A stretch of DNA of 64,000 nucleotides from assembly GCF_016905445.1 (NCBI RefSeq), contig NZ_JAFEXF010000002.1:62001-126000 (forward strand), given 5' to 3'. Both the position numbers and the translations under genes were made by a program. Positions 25,035 to 32,853 of the stretch are shown here, piece by piece (position 1 is the stretch's first letter; each line of letters begins with the position of its first letter). The notes beneath the pieces are model-generated. The model saw only the letters and a program-made list of their open reading frames with translations, made no database searches and was not told the origin of the DNA. This DNA comes from Streptomyces sp. G44. GTDB lineage: Bacteria > Actinomycetota > Actinomycetes > Streptomycetales > Streptomycetaceae.

Positions 25035-25041
25035 GCCGGGT

Positions 25042-25674
25042 TCATGCCGAGTTCTGCTGGCGGGCGATGAGCTGGGTCACGGCCTCGTGGACGCGGTCGG
25101 CCGCCGCGCGGACAGCGGCGATGGCCGACTCGAGCTGGGGTGCGTCAGCGCCGGAATTGAGTGCCTTGACGGCTTGGTTGAGGTTGCTGCCGGCCCAGCC
25201 GAGACGGCGGCGGGAGTCGAACAGCGCGGTGATCACTTCGCGGTCGTCGGCTATCTGGGCGGCGGTGCGGTCAACGTCGCGGGCGGCGCGCAGGGCGGAG
25301 CGGGCGAGGAAGCCGGCGACGGACAGTTTCGACTGGGCGGCGGCGGACTTGATCAGGGCGAACTCTTCATCGTTGAAGCGTGCATTGGGCTGGTGCAGAC
25401 GCTTCTTCTCGCGAGGCTGGCGCGGACGCTGACGGGCGCGCGGCGCTGCGGACGAGCGACGACGACGGCGGTTCGCTTCGTTCTTCCCCCCAGGCTTCGG
25501 TCCGCCCTCGGTCGAAGCCTGCCGGACCTGCGCCCCCTGGTGCAGGTCCGACTCCGCCCCCTTCAGGGCGGGGTCGGCGGAAGCTACGCTTCCGCCCCAA
25601 CTTGCTCCCCGCGAGAGGGCGTTGGCTACCGCCTCGTTGGGGGTATGGGGCTGCGTCTTGGTCGGGTGTGTCAT
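25042..25674 (-). CDS. mobC: MobC-like relaxosome accessory protein
   Basis: 210 residues from ATG at 25674 (AGGAA 9 bases upstream); the open frame to 25956 has no start context. After a basic disordered N-terminus (about residues 1-95; KNEANRRRRRSSAAPRARQR) comes the MobC domain: LHQPNARFNDEEFALIKSAA (ribbon-helix-helix-like, DNA binding), then DRTAAQIADDREVITALFDSRRRLGWAGSNLNQAVKALNSG, the 'GNNLNQ'-type signature. MobC helps to open oriT and places the relaxase. Its start overlaps the stop of the small upstream gene, and the relaxase follows 7 bases after its stop. Confidence 0.87.
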   Translation of the reverse strand: MTHPTKTQPHTPNEAVANALSRGASWGGSVASADPALKGAESDLHQGAQVRQASTEGGPKPGGKNEANRRRRRSSAAPRARQRPRQPREKKRLHQPNARFNDEEFALIKSAAAQSKLSVAGFLARSALRAARDVDRTAAQIADDREVITALFDSRRRLGWAGSNLNQAVKALNSGADAPQLESAIAAVRAAADRVHEAVTQLIARQQNSA

Positions 25675-25964
25675 CGGGTGCGGTTCCTCGTGGTGCGGGT
25701 GTGGAGTTGGATCTGGGCGGCGAGATCGACCATGGCGACGGGCCCGTCCAGGACGCGTACGGGGGCCTCGGGAGCGCTCTGCACGAGCCACTGACCGGTC
25801 GGGGCCAGGACAGCGGCGTGCAGGAGACGGCGGCGGACCAGGACTTCCGCCCAGGCGCTCGCTTCGGCTGCGGCCGGGATCGACGTACGGGAGTGGCGGG
25901 AGTGGATGGCGGGTCCTCCAGGGCCGGGGCGGTGGCCCGGCCCCGGGCTGGGCCACCGCTTCAC
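25671..25964 (-). CDS. Small hypothetical protein upstream of mobC
   Basis: Up to 97 residues from GTG at 25964; the stop overlaps the mobC ATG. Residues 29-90 (TSIPAAAEASAWAEVLVRRRLLHAAVLAPTG, WLVQSAPEAPVRVLDGPVAMVDLAAQIQLHT) look like a small folded unit, while the first 25 residues are Pro/Gly-rich and may not be translated. No good ribosome binding site was found for the GTG, so the real start is uncertain. No family recognised. Confidence 0.45.
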   Translation of the reverse strand: MKRWPSPGPGHRPGPGGPAIHSRHSRTSIPAAAEASAWAEVLVRRRLLHAAVLAPTGQWLVQSAPEAPVRVLDGPVAMVDLAAQIQLHTRTTRNRTR

Positions 25965-26001
25965 AGGGAGATAGGGCGTTTGACCTGCGGTTATCGCCTG
26001 G

Positions 26002-26193
26002 TCATCCGCATATCGGGCAGCCGTCGAAGTGCCGGCCGAGGGCTTTGGCCATGTGGGACTTCACGGCGAGGGCGTTGGTCGCGCTCGTTTTCGCCGCCTT
26101 TGTGCCTGCGCTGCGCTGGGAGTGGTTGCGCAGGTAGGTGATGTCCCGCTCGTAGCCGCGCTTGATGCGCTCGAAGCGCTCGCAGGTCTTCAT
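26002..26193 (-). CDS. Small basic protein
   Basis: 63 residues from ATG at 26193, with GAGGAGA upstream; ATG overlaps the stop of the DUF2637-type gene. Very basic helical sequence (FERIKRGYERDITYLRNHSQRS, TSATNALAVKSHMAKAL) ending HFDGCPICG, a C-x2-C pair at the extreme C-terminus; with C4 and H56/H58 it might bind zinc. A DNA-binding accessory role in transfer is possible. Short but strongly supported by its start context. Confidence 0.6.
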   Translation of the reverse strand: MKTCERFERIKRGYERDITYLRNHSQRSAGTKAAKTSATNALAVKSHMAKALGRHFDGCPICG

Positions 26194-27668
26194 CGGGCTC
26201 TCCTCGTGTCTCGGGGCAGGTGAGCGAGCGTCGGGTCGGCGTACAGGGCGGCCTGGAGGTCGCTGAACAGCTCGTTGCTGACCTTGATCTTGGCGCTGCG
26301 CAGGTGCGGTCGGAGGGCCCGGCGGGTCATCCGGCCTTCCGCGAGGGCGGCTCTGCGGGCGACCTCGATCTTCGCTTCCCACGGGACCTTGTCTTCTTGG
26401 TCCTCGGGCTTGGTCCGCGGATCCGGTGCAGAGGCGTCATGGTCTGTGGTCCGCGCCCCCTGCGGTCCGCCCGAGGAGCCGCCCTCGTCTTGGTCCGTCG
26501 GCGGGTCCAGCGGCTGGTCCGGTGCGGGGTTGGCCCGGTGGTCCGCGGCCGTGGCGTCGCGGTCCGCAGGGACGGAGGCGGCTGGTTGGTCCGTGGTCCG
26601 CGTCTCGTGGTCTGTGGTCTGCGGGTGCTCGCGGTCCGGCATCTGGTCCGCTGGGGCGCCCTGGTCCGCGCTCACCGGACCAGACCCTTCGGCCGGTCCG
26701 CGTACGTGGTCCGCCCGCTCGTGGTCCGCCAGACCATCGGGTCCTGGGGCCGCTTGGCCTGCGGCGTTGCTGGTCCGCCCCTCGCTGTCGGCCTCCCGCG
26801 GACCAGCGGCGATCTGCTGGTCCGCAGCGGTCACGTCGTGGTCCGCGACCTGGTCCGGCTGGTCCGGTGCGGGGTTGGTCCGCTGGTCCGCAGCCGTGGC
26901 GTCGCGGTCCGCAGGGACGGAGGCGGCTGGTTGGTCCGTGGTCCGCGTGCCGTGGTCTGTGGTCTGCGGGTGCTCGCGGTCCGGCATCTGGTCCGCTGGG
27001 GCGCCCTGGTCCGCGCTCACCGGACCACGCTCCTGGGCGGGTCCGTGTTTGTCGTTGGCGAGGGCGGGAGAGGGCGGTTGGTCCGTGGTCCGCCCGTGCT
27101 CGCGGTCCGGCGTCTGGTCTGCCCCGGCGCCCTGGCCCGCATTCTTCGGACCGGTCTGGGTCGCTCGTTCGTCGCCGTGGTCCGCTCGGTCGTGGTCCGC
27201 CGGGGCCTCCGCCGGATCCTGGTCGGCCGGGTGGTAGCGGGTGATGAGGATGTACAGATGGACCGCGCCGGCCAGGGCGAGTGGGGCGAGGGTGGAGAGC
27301 ACGGCGACGACCGTGTCCCCCAGCCGCAGACCGGAGCGGATGGTCTGCTGGTTGAGGCGGACCGCGTGCAGGGCGTTGGCCCAGATGCTTGCTGCGGTGG
27401 CGGTTCCGAAGAGTACCCAGACGTAGAGCCGGGCACGCAGCGGGGCCTCGGAGAGAACCAGCAGGGCCCGCACCCCGTAGGCGATGAAGCCGTCAATCAC
27501 GAGCGGGAAGAGGTAGGTGAGGAATCCGCGGATGTGGATGGCGACGGCCATCTGCTGCAGGGCGTCGTAGCTGAGGGCGCAGCCGGCAAGACCGAGGACC
27601 ACGATCGCGAGGCGGTCCCAGAAGCCGACGGGCGCGACGGCGGGGCGTGCAGCGGTGCGGTGGGTCAT
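26190..27668 (-). CDS. DUF2637-type membrane protein with long repeat-rich linker
   Basis: 492 residues from ATG at 27668, overlapping the WhiB-like gene's stop. Residues 15-145 form four membrane helices (LAIVVLGLAGCALSYDALQ, FPLVIDGFIAYGVRALLVL, LYVWVLFGTATAASIWANAL, AVLSTLAPLALAGAVHLYIL), characteristic of DUF2637/SpdB-like proteins found with FtsK/TraB DNA translocases in actinobacterial elements. Residues about 150-420 are an acidic, low-complexity 'ADQ/TDH/PDREH' linker holding a 57-residue duplication. The C-terminal 60 residues (KIEVARRAALAEGRMTRRALRPHLRSAKIKVSNELFSDLQAAL) resemble a winged-helix/DNA-binding end. Inferred role: membrane partner of DNA transfer. Confidence 0.78.
   Translation of the reverse strand: MTHRTAARPAVAPVGFWDRLAIVVLGLAGCALSYDALQQMAVAIHIRGFLTYLFPLVIDGFIAYGVRALLVLSEAPLRARLYVWVLFGTATAASIWANALHAVRLNQQTIRSGLRLGDTVVAVLSTLAPLALAGAVHLYILITRYHPADQDPAEAPADHDRADHGDERATQTGPKNAGQGAGADQTPDREHGRTTDQPPSPALANDKHGPAQERGPVSADQGAPADQMPDREHPQTTDHGTRTTDQPAASVPADRDATAADQRTNPAPDQPDQVADHDVTAADQQIAAGPREADSEGRTSNAAGQAAPGPDGLADHERADHVRGPAEGSGPVSADQGAPADQMPDREHPQTTDHETRTTDQPAASVPADRDATAADHRANPAPDQPLDPPTDQDEGGSSGGPQGARTTDHDASAPDPRTKPEDQEDKVPWEAKIEVARRAALAEGRMTRRALRPHLRSAKIKVSNELFSDLQAALYADPTLAHLPRDTRRAR
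26512..26682 (-). repeat. 171-bp direct repeat, copy 1
   Basis: Near-identical to 26857-27027, same orientation, 345 bases apart start to start. Both copies are in frame in the DUF2637-type gene and encode a 57-residue segment running from ...PVSADQGAPADQ to ...TNPAPDQP. Multiple of three, so recombination between the copies would keep the frame. Confidence 0.85.
26857..27027 (-). repeat. 171-bp direct repeat, copy 2
   Basis: Second copy of the repeat at 26512-26682; only a few base differences (for example Gly versus Glu codon after TTDH, and Gln versus His after ATAAD). Both lie in a region with the heptamer GGTCCGC repeated many times. Confidence 0.85.
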
Positions 27669-28294
27669 GCGGCCTTTCCGAGCGAGGAGATCAGGGCGTG
27701 GGACTGCACCTCGCGACCGTGTGTCGCGGCGTGCTTCTCGTCCGGGTTGCCGGGGTGAGGCTCGCGGAGCTTGCCGTCGGTCTCCTCCACGAGGCCCCAG
27801 TACAGGTCGCGCGCCTCGATGGCGCGGGCGGCCTCGCGCATCAGGTCACGGGTCCAGTCGAGGTCGGCGTTGAGCCGGTGGGCCACGCGTTCCGGGCTCC
27901 AGCCGCGCAGGTGCAGTTGATGGATGACGGTGCTGCGCTCCGCCGTACTCAGGGGGACGTCGCGGCCCTGGAGGGTGGCGCGAACGCGGTCGTAGTCCAG
28001 ACGCTCACCGCGTTTCTTCAGCCACGGCTGGCGCTCCTTGTCGGTCAGGCCGCCCCAGATGCCGAAGATGACCTGGTGGTCGATCGCGTAGTTGAAGCAG
28101 TCCTTCTTCACTGGGCAGGTGGCGCATATCTGCTTTGCCTCGGCGATGGCTCGGCGGTCCCGGACCGTGTGGAAGAACAGCTTGTCGGCGCGGGCCGGGG
28201 CCATGCCATAGCAGGCGCCCCGGGCGTGCCAGCTGTGGTCGCCGGTGCCCCGCAGGTCCGGCGCGGGCGAGTCGTTGGTGGTCTTGTAGCGCAA
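27665..28294 (-). CDS. WhiB-like [4Fe-4S] protein with C-terminal extension
   Basis: 209 residues from TTG at 28294 (GGAG 7 bases upstream); the open frame to 28660 overlaps the helicase-loader gene and is rejected. The Wbl core holds four cysteine ligands, C28, C57-x2-C60-x5-C66, followed by FGIWGG (residues 77-82), the G-[IV]-W-G-G turn. A basic region then contains ERLDYDRVRATLQG and STVIHQLHLRGWSPERVAHRLNADLDWTRDLM, a helix-turn-helix-like extension not present in ordinary Wbl proteins (usually about 80-130 residues). It probably binds sigma factor region 4 or DNA in response to redox or NO, and may control this transfer/replication operon. It overlaps the next gene's start. Confidence 0.85.
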   Translation of the reverse strand: MRYKTTNDSPAPDLRGTGDHSWHARGACYGMAPARADKLFFHTVRDRRAIAEAKQICATCPVKKDCFNYAIDHQVIFGIWGGLTDKERQPWLKKRGERLDYDRVRATLQGRDVPLSTAERSTVIHQLHLRGWSPERVAHRLNADLDWTRDLMREAARAIEARDLYWGLVEETDGKLREPHPGNPDEKHAATHGREVQSHALISSLGKAA

Positions 28295-28421
28295 GGGAGT
28301 CTCCGAGGTCGCCTCGCAGGAAGGCGGGCAGGGCAGCACCGCGGTGCGGCGATGTGCGGCGAGGCGGGACAGGGTGCGGCGGACAGGGCCGCACGGTGGG
28401 ATCAGTGGCGCAGGAGGCAGG

Positions 28422-29177
28422 TCAGCGGCGCTGGAAGCGGCGGTCGGGCCCGGTGAACTCGACGGCGGTACACATGCCGGACAGGCGGGAGAGGACCCGG
28501 TCGCCGAGCTTGTCGCGCAGCACCGCCTGGCGTGCGGGCATCCGGTCGGTGCGCACGGGCGGCATGTTGCTGGTGAAGATCGTCGGCAATCGGTTCTGAC
28601 AGCGCCAGTTGACCAGCCGGAAGGTGATCTCCTCGGTCCACTCGCTCGGCTTGGCTGCACCGAGGTCGTCGAGCAGCAGAACCGGGATTCGCATGATCCG
28701 CCGCAGCAGGTACTCAGAATCCGCCCCGGCGCGCGGACGCAGCTCGGCGTACAGGTCGGCGGCGGTGGTGGCGTGCCAGTTGACTCCGCATCCGGCGGCG
28801 GTCAGGGCGCGGATCGCGCCGAATGCCTCGTGCGTCTTGCCGGCTCCGGTGGGACCCCACAGCAGCAGGCTGGGCCCGTGCGTGATCTGCCTGCGCCCGG
28901 CGGTGCCGTAGTGCGGATTGACGCCCTCGGCGTTCGGCGCCACGGCGTTGTCGGCGATGGCCCGCACCCACGCGGCGACCTCCGGGTGCTCGGGCAGCGC
29001 GGCGCGGTAGTTGACCGGGATGCGCGCCTGGGCGGCCTCCAGGGCCGGGATCGGCTCCGGGGTGTCCGGCAGGGGACGGTCCAGGTCCAGGCCGCGCTCG
29101 GCGAGTTTGACCTCCAGGCGCTCACGCAGCCGCTCGGAGATCGCCGGCTGCGGGTCGGCGTAGCGGGCGCGGGTCAC
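28422..29177 (-). CDS. DnaC/IstB-like helicase loader ATPase
   Basis: 251 residues, GTG at 29177 overlapping the replication initiator's stop. Walker A GPTGAGKT (residues 108-115), Walker B VLLLDDLG (166-173), and the sensor-like TIFTSNMPP (about 195-203), with DKLGDRVLSRLSGMC as the arginine-finger region. This is the AAA+ ATPase order of DnaC and DnaI/IstB proteins. It should load a replicative helicase onto the origin opened by the initiator. The initiator/helicase-factor pair mirrors the rep1/rep2 organisation of phage-like origins described for Streptomyces plasmids. Confidence 0.87.
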   Translation of the reverse strand: MTRARYADPQPAISERLRERLEVKLAERGLDLDRPLPDTPEPIPALEAAQARIPVNYRAALPEHPEVAAWVRAIADNAVAPNAEGVNPHYGTAGRRQITHGPSLLLWGPTGAGKTHEAFGAIRALTAAGCGVNWHATTAADLYAELRPRAGADSEYLLRRIMRIPVLLLDDLGAAKPSEWTEEITFRLVNWRCQNRLPTIFTSNMPPVRTDRMPARQAVLRDKLGDRVLSRLSGMCTAVEFTGPDRRFQRR

Positions 29178-30235
29178 AGGTGGCCTCCAAACGTCGTGGG
29201 CTCGGCGGTGGGGTTGAGATACGGCGTGTAGGAGCTTCCGGTGCTGGCCCAGGGCCCCGCCCCGGAGGCGGACGACAGGGCGGCATCCGACTGGGGTGCG
29301 GCGTTGACGACCTCGTTCACCAGGCTCGGCAGGACGCTGGGGTTGAGCCCCTTGGCCCGCAGCTTGTCGAGTGCGGCGCGAATGTCGTCGGCCTCGAACC
29401 GCTCGTCGAGCAGGGCGTTGACCTTCCGGCCCAGATGGCCGAGGAAGTCCTCCGGAGGACGGCGGTTGCAGCCTCGGACGTACTCGCCCACCAGCTGCTT
29501 GGCCGAGACCTTGACCGAGGAGGCGTCGGGCGCGGGCGCCTCGCGCCCCGTAAGGAAAGATCCAGGATCCAAGATCCTAGATCCAGGGCGTGACTCCTCC
29601 CGTAGTCCTCCCGTAGTCCTCCGGGAGCCCTCCGGTAGTGCCATCTGACCTGCGGCTTTACCCGTAGGCGTCGAATCGGCGCCCGTGGAGGCGCCGACCG
29701 TCGCCGTCTCGGACGCCAGAGCACGTTCCGAGGCGTCGGTGGTGTGGGTGAGAGGGCTGGGGAGTCCTCCGTGCGGGCTCCGGGAGTCCTCCGGGAGTTC
29801 TCCGGGAGGAGTCAGTGCCGCCGAGGGCGATGCCTCTGTGCGCGTGCTGGGGCAGGCCGCGCCCTGGCACTTGCCGCAGTGCTGACGGGCCTGGTGGCTG
29901 GGGCAGCGCGGCAGGCGAGAAGCGGTCGCCTTGTTGATCTTCTGGTGCTGGTCCCAGGTGACGATGTGCAGCCAGGTCCGCCCGTCGCATCCGGTGTAGC
30001 GGCACACCAGCCCGGCCGAGGCCAGCTCGTCCAGGTCGCGGGCGACGTGGGTGGCGGTGTGCTCCGGACGCAGGGCCCACAGCCGTCCGGCGATGATCGC
30101 GGGGTGGTCGCGGTGTCGGCCGGAGTCGTCGGCCTGGGTCAGGAGCCCGAAGAAGGTCCGCTCGGCAGTGAGGCTGACCGAGGCCAGGTCCTCCGACTCG
30201 AACGCCTCGGGCTTGATCGTGCGGATGCGTGCCAT
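29174..30235 (-). CDS. Replication initiator with winged-helix N-terminus
   Basis: 353 residues, ATG at 30235 with GGAGG about 9 bases upstream. The N-terminus MARIRTIKPEAFESEDLASVSLTAERTFFGLLTQADDSGR is the signature of phage and plasmid replisome-organiser proteins; residues 1-120 should form the DNA-binding winged helix. A Cys/His patch (CPSHQARQHCGKCQGAAC, about 110-128) could be a zinc site. The middle (130-245) is poorly conserved, Ser/Pro-rich and contains the iterons. The C-terminal region (LVGEYVRGCNRRPPEDFLGHLGRKVNALLDERF) is a helical domain likely to contact the loader. It would bind the iterons, melt the origin and recruit the DnaC-like protein. Confidence 0.82.
   Translation of the reverse strand: MARIRTIKPEAFESEDLASVSLTAERTFFGLLTQADDSGRHRDHPAIIAGRLWALRPEHTATHVARDLDELASAGLVCRYTGCDGRTWLHIVTWDQHQKINKATASRLPRCPSHQARQHCGKCQGAACPSTRTEASPSAALTPPGELPEDSRSPHGGLPSPLTHTTDASERALASETATVGASTGADSTPTGKAAGQMALPEGSRRTTGGLREESRPGSRILDPGSFLTGREAPAPDASSVKVSAKQLVGEYVRGCNRRPPEDFLGHLGRKVNALLDERFEADDIRAALDKLRAKGLNPSVLPSLVNEVVNAAPQSDAALSSASGAGPWASTGSSYTPYLNPTAEPTTFGGHL
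29559..29586. repeat. Four tandem 7-bp repeats GATCCNN
   Basis: GATCCAG, GATCCAA, GATCCTA, GATCCAG at 29559, 29566, 29573 and 29580, exactly tandem, inside the replication initiator gene and next to the first iteron cluster. A 7-bp period is not a multiple of three, so the repeat is not a protein repeat. It may be a binding site or a DNA-unwinding/flexible element of the origin. Confidence 0.65.
29593..29636. repeat. Origin iterons, cluster 1 (four 11-bp repeats)
   Basis: Four tandem 11-mers: ACTCCTCCCGT, AGTCCTCCCGT, AGTCCTCCGGG, AGCCCTCCGGT. Consensus AGTCCTCCGGG. Located within the replication initiator gene. The period of 11 shifts the reading frame at each unit, so selection must act on DNA. 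Interpreted as initiator-binding iterons of the replication origin. Confidence 0.72.
29763..29806. repeat. Origin iterons, cluster 2 (four 11-bp repeats)
   Basis: AGTCCTCCGTG, CGGGCTCCGGG, AGTCCTCCGGG, AGTTCTCCGGG, same orientation and consensus as cluster 1, whose first unit starts 170 bases earlier. Two iteron clusters within one initiator gene fit an internal, phage-like origin. Confidence 0.72.
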
Positions 30236-31302
30236 CAGGCCCCACCTCCGACGCTGTGCCGGAGCGGGCCCCGCCCGACCGGCATGCGGTCACGGGCATT
30301 GGACAGGGGGCGGCCTGCCGCGCCGGCCGGGCGAACCGGCCTTTTGCGCAGGGCAGCGCGCATGCAACACTCTCCTCTGAAGTAGAAGCCGCTCCGGGGC
30401 GTGTTTGGGAATTGGCCCGGTGCGGTGATGGTGGGTAAATCTCCGGCCCTTGCACGGGCAGGAGTTCCATTTGGCGGTCGGCGTCTGGGAGTTGCACCTC
30501 TCAGGCGCCGCCGCTGTTTTCTGGGCTACTCGGCCCGGCCGATTCGCATGAAGCCCACGCTGTTCCTCCTCGTCTCTGTCGCCGGGCGGGATGCCCGGCG
30601 AGGGACGACGAACATATGCGGGCGCCGCGACAAGATCCAGACTTAGCTAAAGGCTGCGGTACAAGTCGCAGAGGGAGGGCGTCGGCACCTGCGTCTGCGG
30701 GTCGAGGCCACGGGCCGTGCTGCGGGCAGCCGTCGGATCGCTCCGAGCATCCCGGAGATGATCTGCACTGCGACCCCCCTGCGCCTCTTGTCACAACATG
30801 TTGAACCGGCTGGTCAGAAGGATTTAAGCCAAGCCTCACCAGTAGCGTCAACGACGATCTTTTGCCCGATTTACATGCATAGATCAGGTGTGATGCGCCC
30901 ACTCGCCGATCCGCCTACGGGGTCGTAAGTAGCTTGCTGCGTAAGTGGAATGGGGTGCTCCACTGCTACGGGCGGCCGATTTGACAGTCTGGTCTAGACC
31001 GCCCTCAGTGGCCGGGAACGAAAACCGGCAATCTTTTGCCGGTTTCGCGGAGTGATCTTGACCTGTCCGTCGAGATGCCCGATTCGCCAGTGAACGTCTC
31101 CTTGGGGTGACCGAGTTCCGTTCAGTAATAAACAATGCATTCCGCACGGTATGTGGGCGAGGCCACAGGTGGTCAAGATCGCCAAATTTTTGCGTATGGT
31201 CGTGGTGGGGAGACGACAGGGCGGGGGCCAGCTATTGCGCTGACCCCCCTTTTTCATGCCCAAAAACAGGCGTCTCGGCCCGAGAGGAGAGGGAGGATCT
31301 CA
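30236..31302. other. Divergent control region between replication and regulator genes
   Basis: About 1.07 kb with no supported gene. It is less G+C rich than its surroundings near 31.1-31.2 kb. Visible elements: the palindrome GGTCTAGACC (30991-31000) just after a TTGACA at 30981, and the stem-loop at 31022-31045. It should hold the promoters of the minus-strand replication operon and of the MmyB-type regulator. Small frames here lack start signals. Confidence 0.5.
31022..31045. promoter_or_regulatory. Stem-loop in the divergent control region
   Basis: Perfect 10-bp inverted repeat AAACCGGCAA (31022-31031) and TTGCCGGTTT (31036-31045), loop TCTT. The A...T-bordered stem could be a bidirectional terminator or a repressor site for the neighbouring regulator. 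Confidence 0.5.
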
Positions 31303-32739
31303 ATGGTCGCGAAGGAACCGGACCAGCCCGACAGCAACGGCGCTGCCGAAGAGGAGACCTCCGACACAAGCGCAGAGCAGCACCCCGACGCGGGCAGGGC
31401 CGGTGCTGCGGAGGCAGAACTCATGCCCGCGCGCCCCACGCCCGCTGGCCAGTTCATCGGCTTCGGCGCGATGCTCAAGCGGTGGAGGAAGGCCGCCGGG
31501 GTCACGCAGCCTCGCGCCGCCCGCGCCCTGGGCATCAGTGAGCGCAAGCTGCGCGGCATCGAATCCGGCGCCACGCCGCGCTTCACGCAGGAGCAGTGCG
31601 ACGCCCTGGTCGAGCTGCTGCAGCTCGACTCCGAGGATCGCCACGCGCTGCTGCTCCACAACGTCGGCACCTACCTGCGGTCCGCCGAGGGGCAGCCCGA
31701 GGTGGGCCCCGCGCTGCGCCTGCTCATCGACCAGCAGATGCCCAGCCCCACGTACCTCAGCGACAGGAACTGGAACATCCTCGCGTACAACACCGCGATG
31801 GCCGAGACCTGGCCGTGGGTGATGGAGCCGAAGGCCAACCTGATCAGGTGGGCGCTAACCACCGCCGAGGGGCGCGCGACCTACCACGACTGGCACAAGC
31901 ACGCCACGGTCTTCGTGCGGATGCTCCGCTTCGCGGAGACCACCCACGGCGACGACCCCAACCTCCAGGAACTGATCGAGGACGTCAAGAAGAACCCTGA
32001 GGTGCTCCGCATCTGGGAGTCGGACACCGACTTCGTGGAGCACCGCGACGGGCACGTGTTCCTCGCCACCGTGCCGACGCTCGACTACCGGACGATCGAG
32101 ATCGTCAGCCACGTCGCTTACCCGGCGATCATGCCCGACTGCCGGTTCGTCGTCATGACGTGGGTCGAGGCCGGAGCCGAGGTGGAGCCCGATGCCCAGC
32201 GCGACGCCCTCGGCGGTGTCCGTGACGCCTGGGCGGACGAGACGCACAACGGTGCACACGAGCGGGACCGGGCGCTGGGCCGGATCGCCGAGGCAGACCG
32301 CCTTCGCGCGGAAGACCTTCGTACGGCCCGCCTTTTGGTCAGCAGCGCGGCGCAGGCCGCAGCCCAGGCGGGCGAGGACGCCATCCCTCTGCCTGCCCTC
32401 AGCCGCCTCATGGGCCCCGACGCCCAGCTGACGCTCTCGCCCTCCAAGCGGAGCGTGTTCTGGGCAGTGGAAGAAAGCGCTGGCCAGTGGGGCGTCACCG
32501 AAGTAGCACCGACGACGGTGATCGCACGGGTCCCGCGCAAGGAACTGACCGGCGAGCGGCTCGTCGAGATGAAGCAGCTCGTGCGCCTGGCGCTGCCCGC
32601 CGAGCCAGAGGCCGCCGCGGCGCGCATCGAACAGCTCCTCAGCGAACGCGACGTCGAGCAGCGCATACTCCGCGACATCCTGGCCGAGCTGCCCCTGCCC
32701 GGCAGCGACCCACCGAACTCACATGACGAGGCAGCCTAG
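31303..32739 (+). CDS. XRE-family regulator with MmyB-type ligand-binding domain
   Basis: 478 residues from ATG at 31303 (GGGAGGA 6 bases upstream); the upstream frame to 31135 is not supported. A disordered acidic N-terminus (1-45) precedes a Cro/CI-type helix-turn-helix (about 52-112: MLKRWRKAAGVTQPRAARALGISERKLRGIESG). Residues about 135-300 match the MmyB ligand-binding fold (SPTYLSDRNWNILAYNTAMAETW, LIRWALTTAEGRATYHDW), proposed to bind a fatty-acid-like ligand. The remaining 150 residues are a helical extension ending in a Glu-rich helix. As it is divergent from the replication/transfer operon, it is a good candidate for controlling it. Confidence 0.8.
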   Translation: MVAKEPDQPDSNGAAEEETSDTSAEQHPDAGRAGAAEAELMPARPTPAGQFIGFGAMLKRWRKAAGVTQPRAARALGISERKLRGIESGATPRFTQEQCDALVELLQLDSEDRHALLLHNVGTYLRSAEGQPEVGPALRLLIDQQMPSPTYLSDRNWNILAYNTAMAETWPWVMEPKANLIRWALTTAEGRATYHDWHKHATVFVRMLRFAETTHGDDPNLQELIEDVKKNPEVLRIWESDTDFVEHRDGHVFLATVPTLDYRTIEIVSHVAYPAIMPDCRFVVMTWVEAGAEVEPDAQRDALGGVRDAWADETHNGAHERDRALGRIAEADRLRAEDLRTARLLVSSAAQAAAQAGEDAIPLPALSRLMGPDAQLTLSPSKRSVFWAVEESAGQWGVTEVAPTTVIARVPRKELTGERLVEMKQLVRLALPAEPEAAAARIEQLLSERDVEQRILRDILAELPLPGSDPPNSHDEAA

Positions 32740-32790
32740 GGTCCGTACCGGTCCCGCAGCCGAGCCCGGCACCGCATGCGCCGGAACCAA

Positions 32791-32822
32791 TGCGGCAGGC
32801 GTGGCTCGCCACGCCTGCCGCA
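32791..32822 (+). terminator. Strong hairpin terminator
   Basis: Perfect 15-bp stem (32791-32805 and 32808-32822) with a 2-base loop, 52 bases after the MmyB-type gene and 31 bases before the thioesterase start. Confidence 0.75.
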
Positions 32823-32853
32823 GTCTCACCCTTCTTCCCGAAAGAATCCACAC

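Noticed and set aside
26400-27200. GGTCCGC repeats considered as a CRISPR array
   Set aside because: Units are too short and irregular, there are no uniform spacers, no cas genes are nearby, and the region is an open reading frame.
30501-31147. Small minus-strand frames in the control region (133 and 87 codons)
   Set aside because: No ribosome binding site, protein-like composition or recognisable domain.
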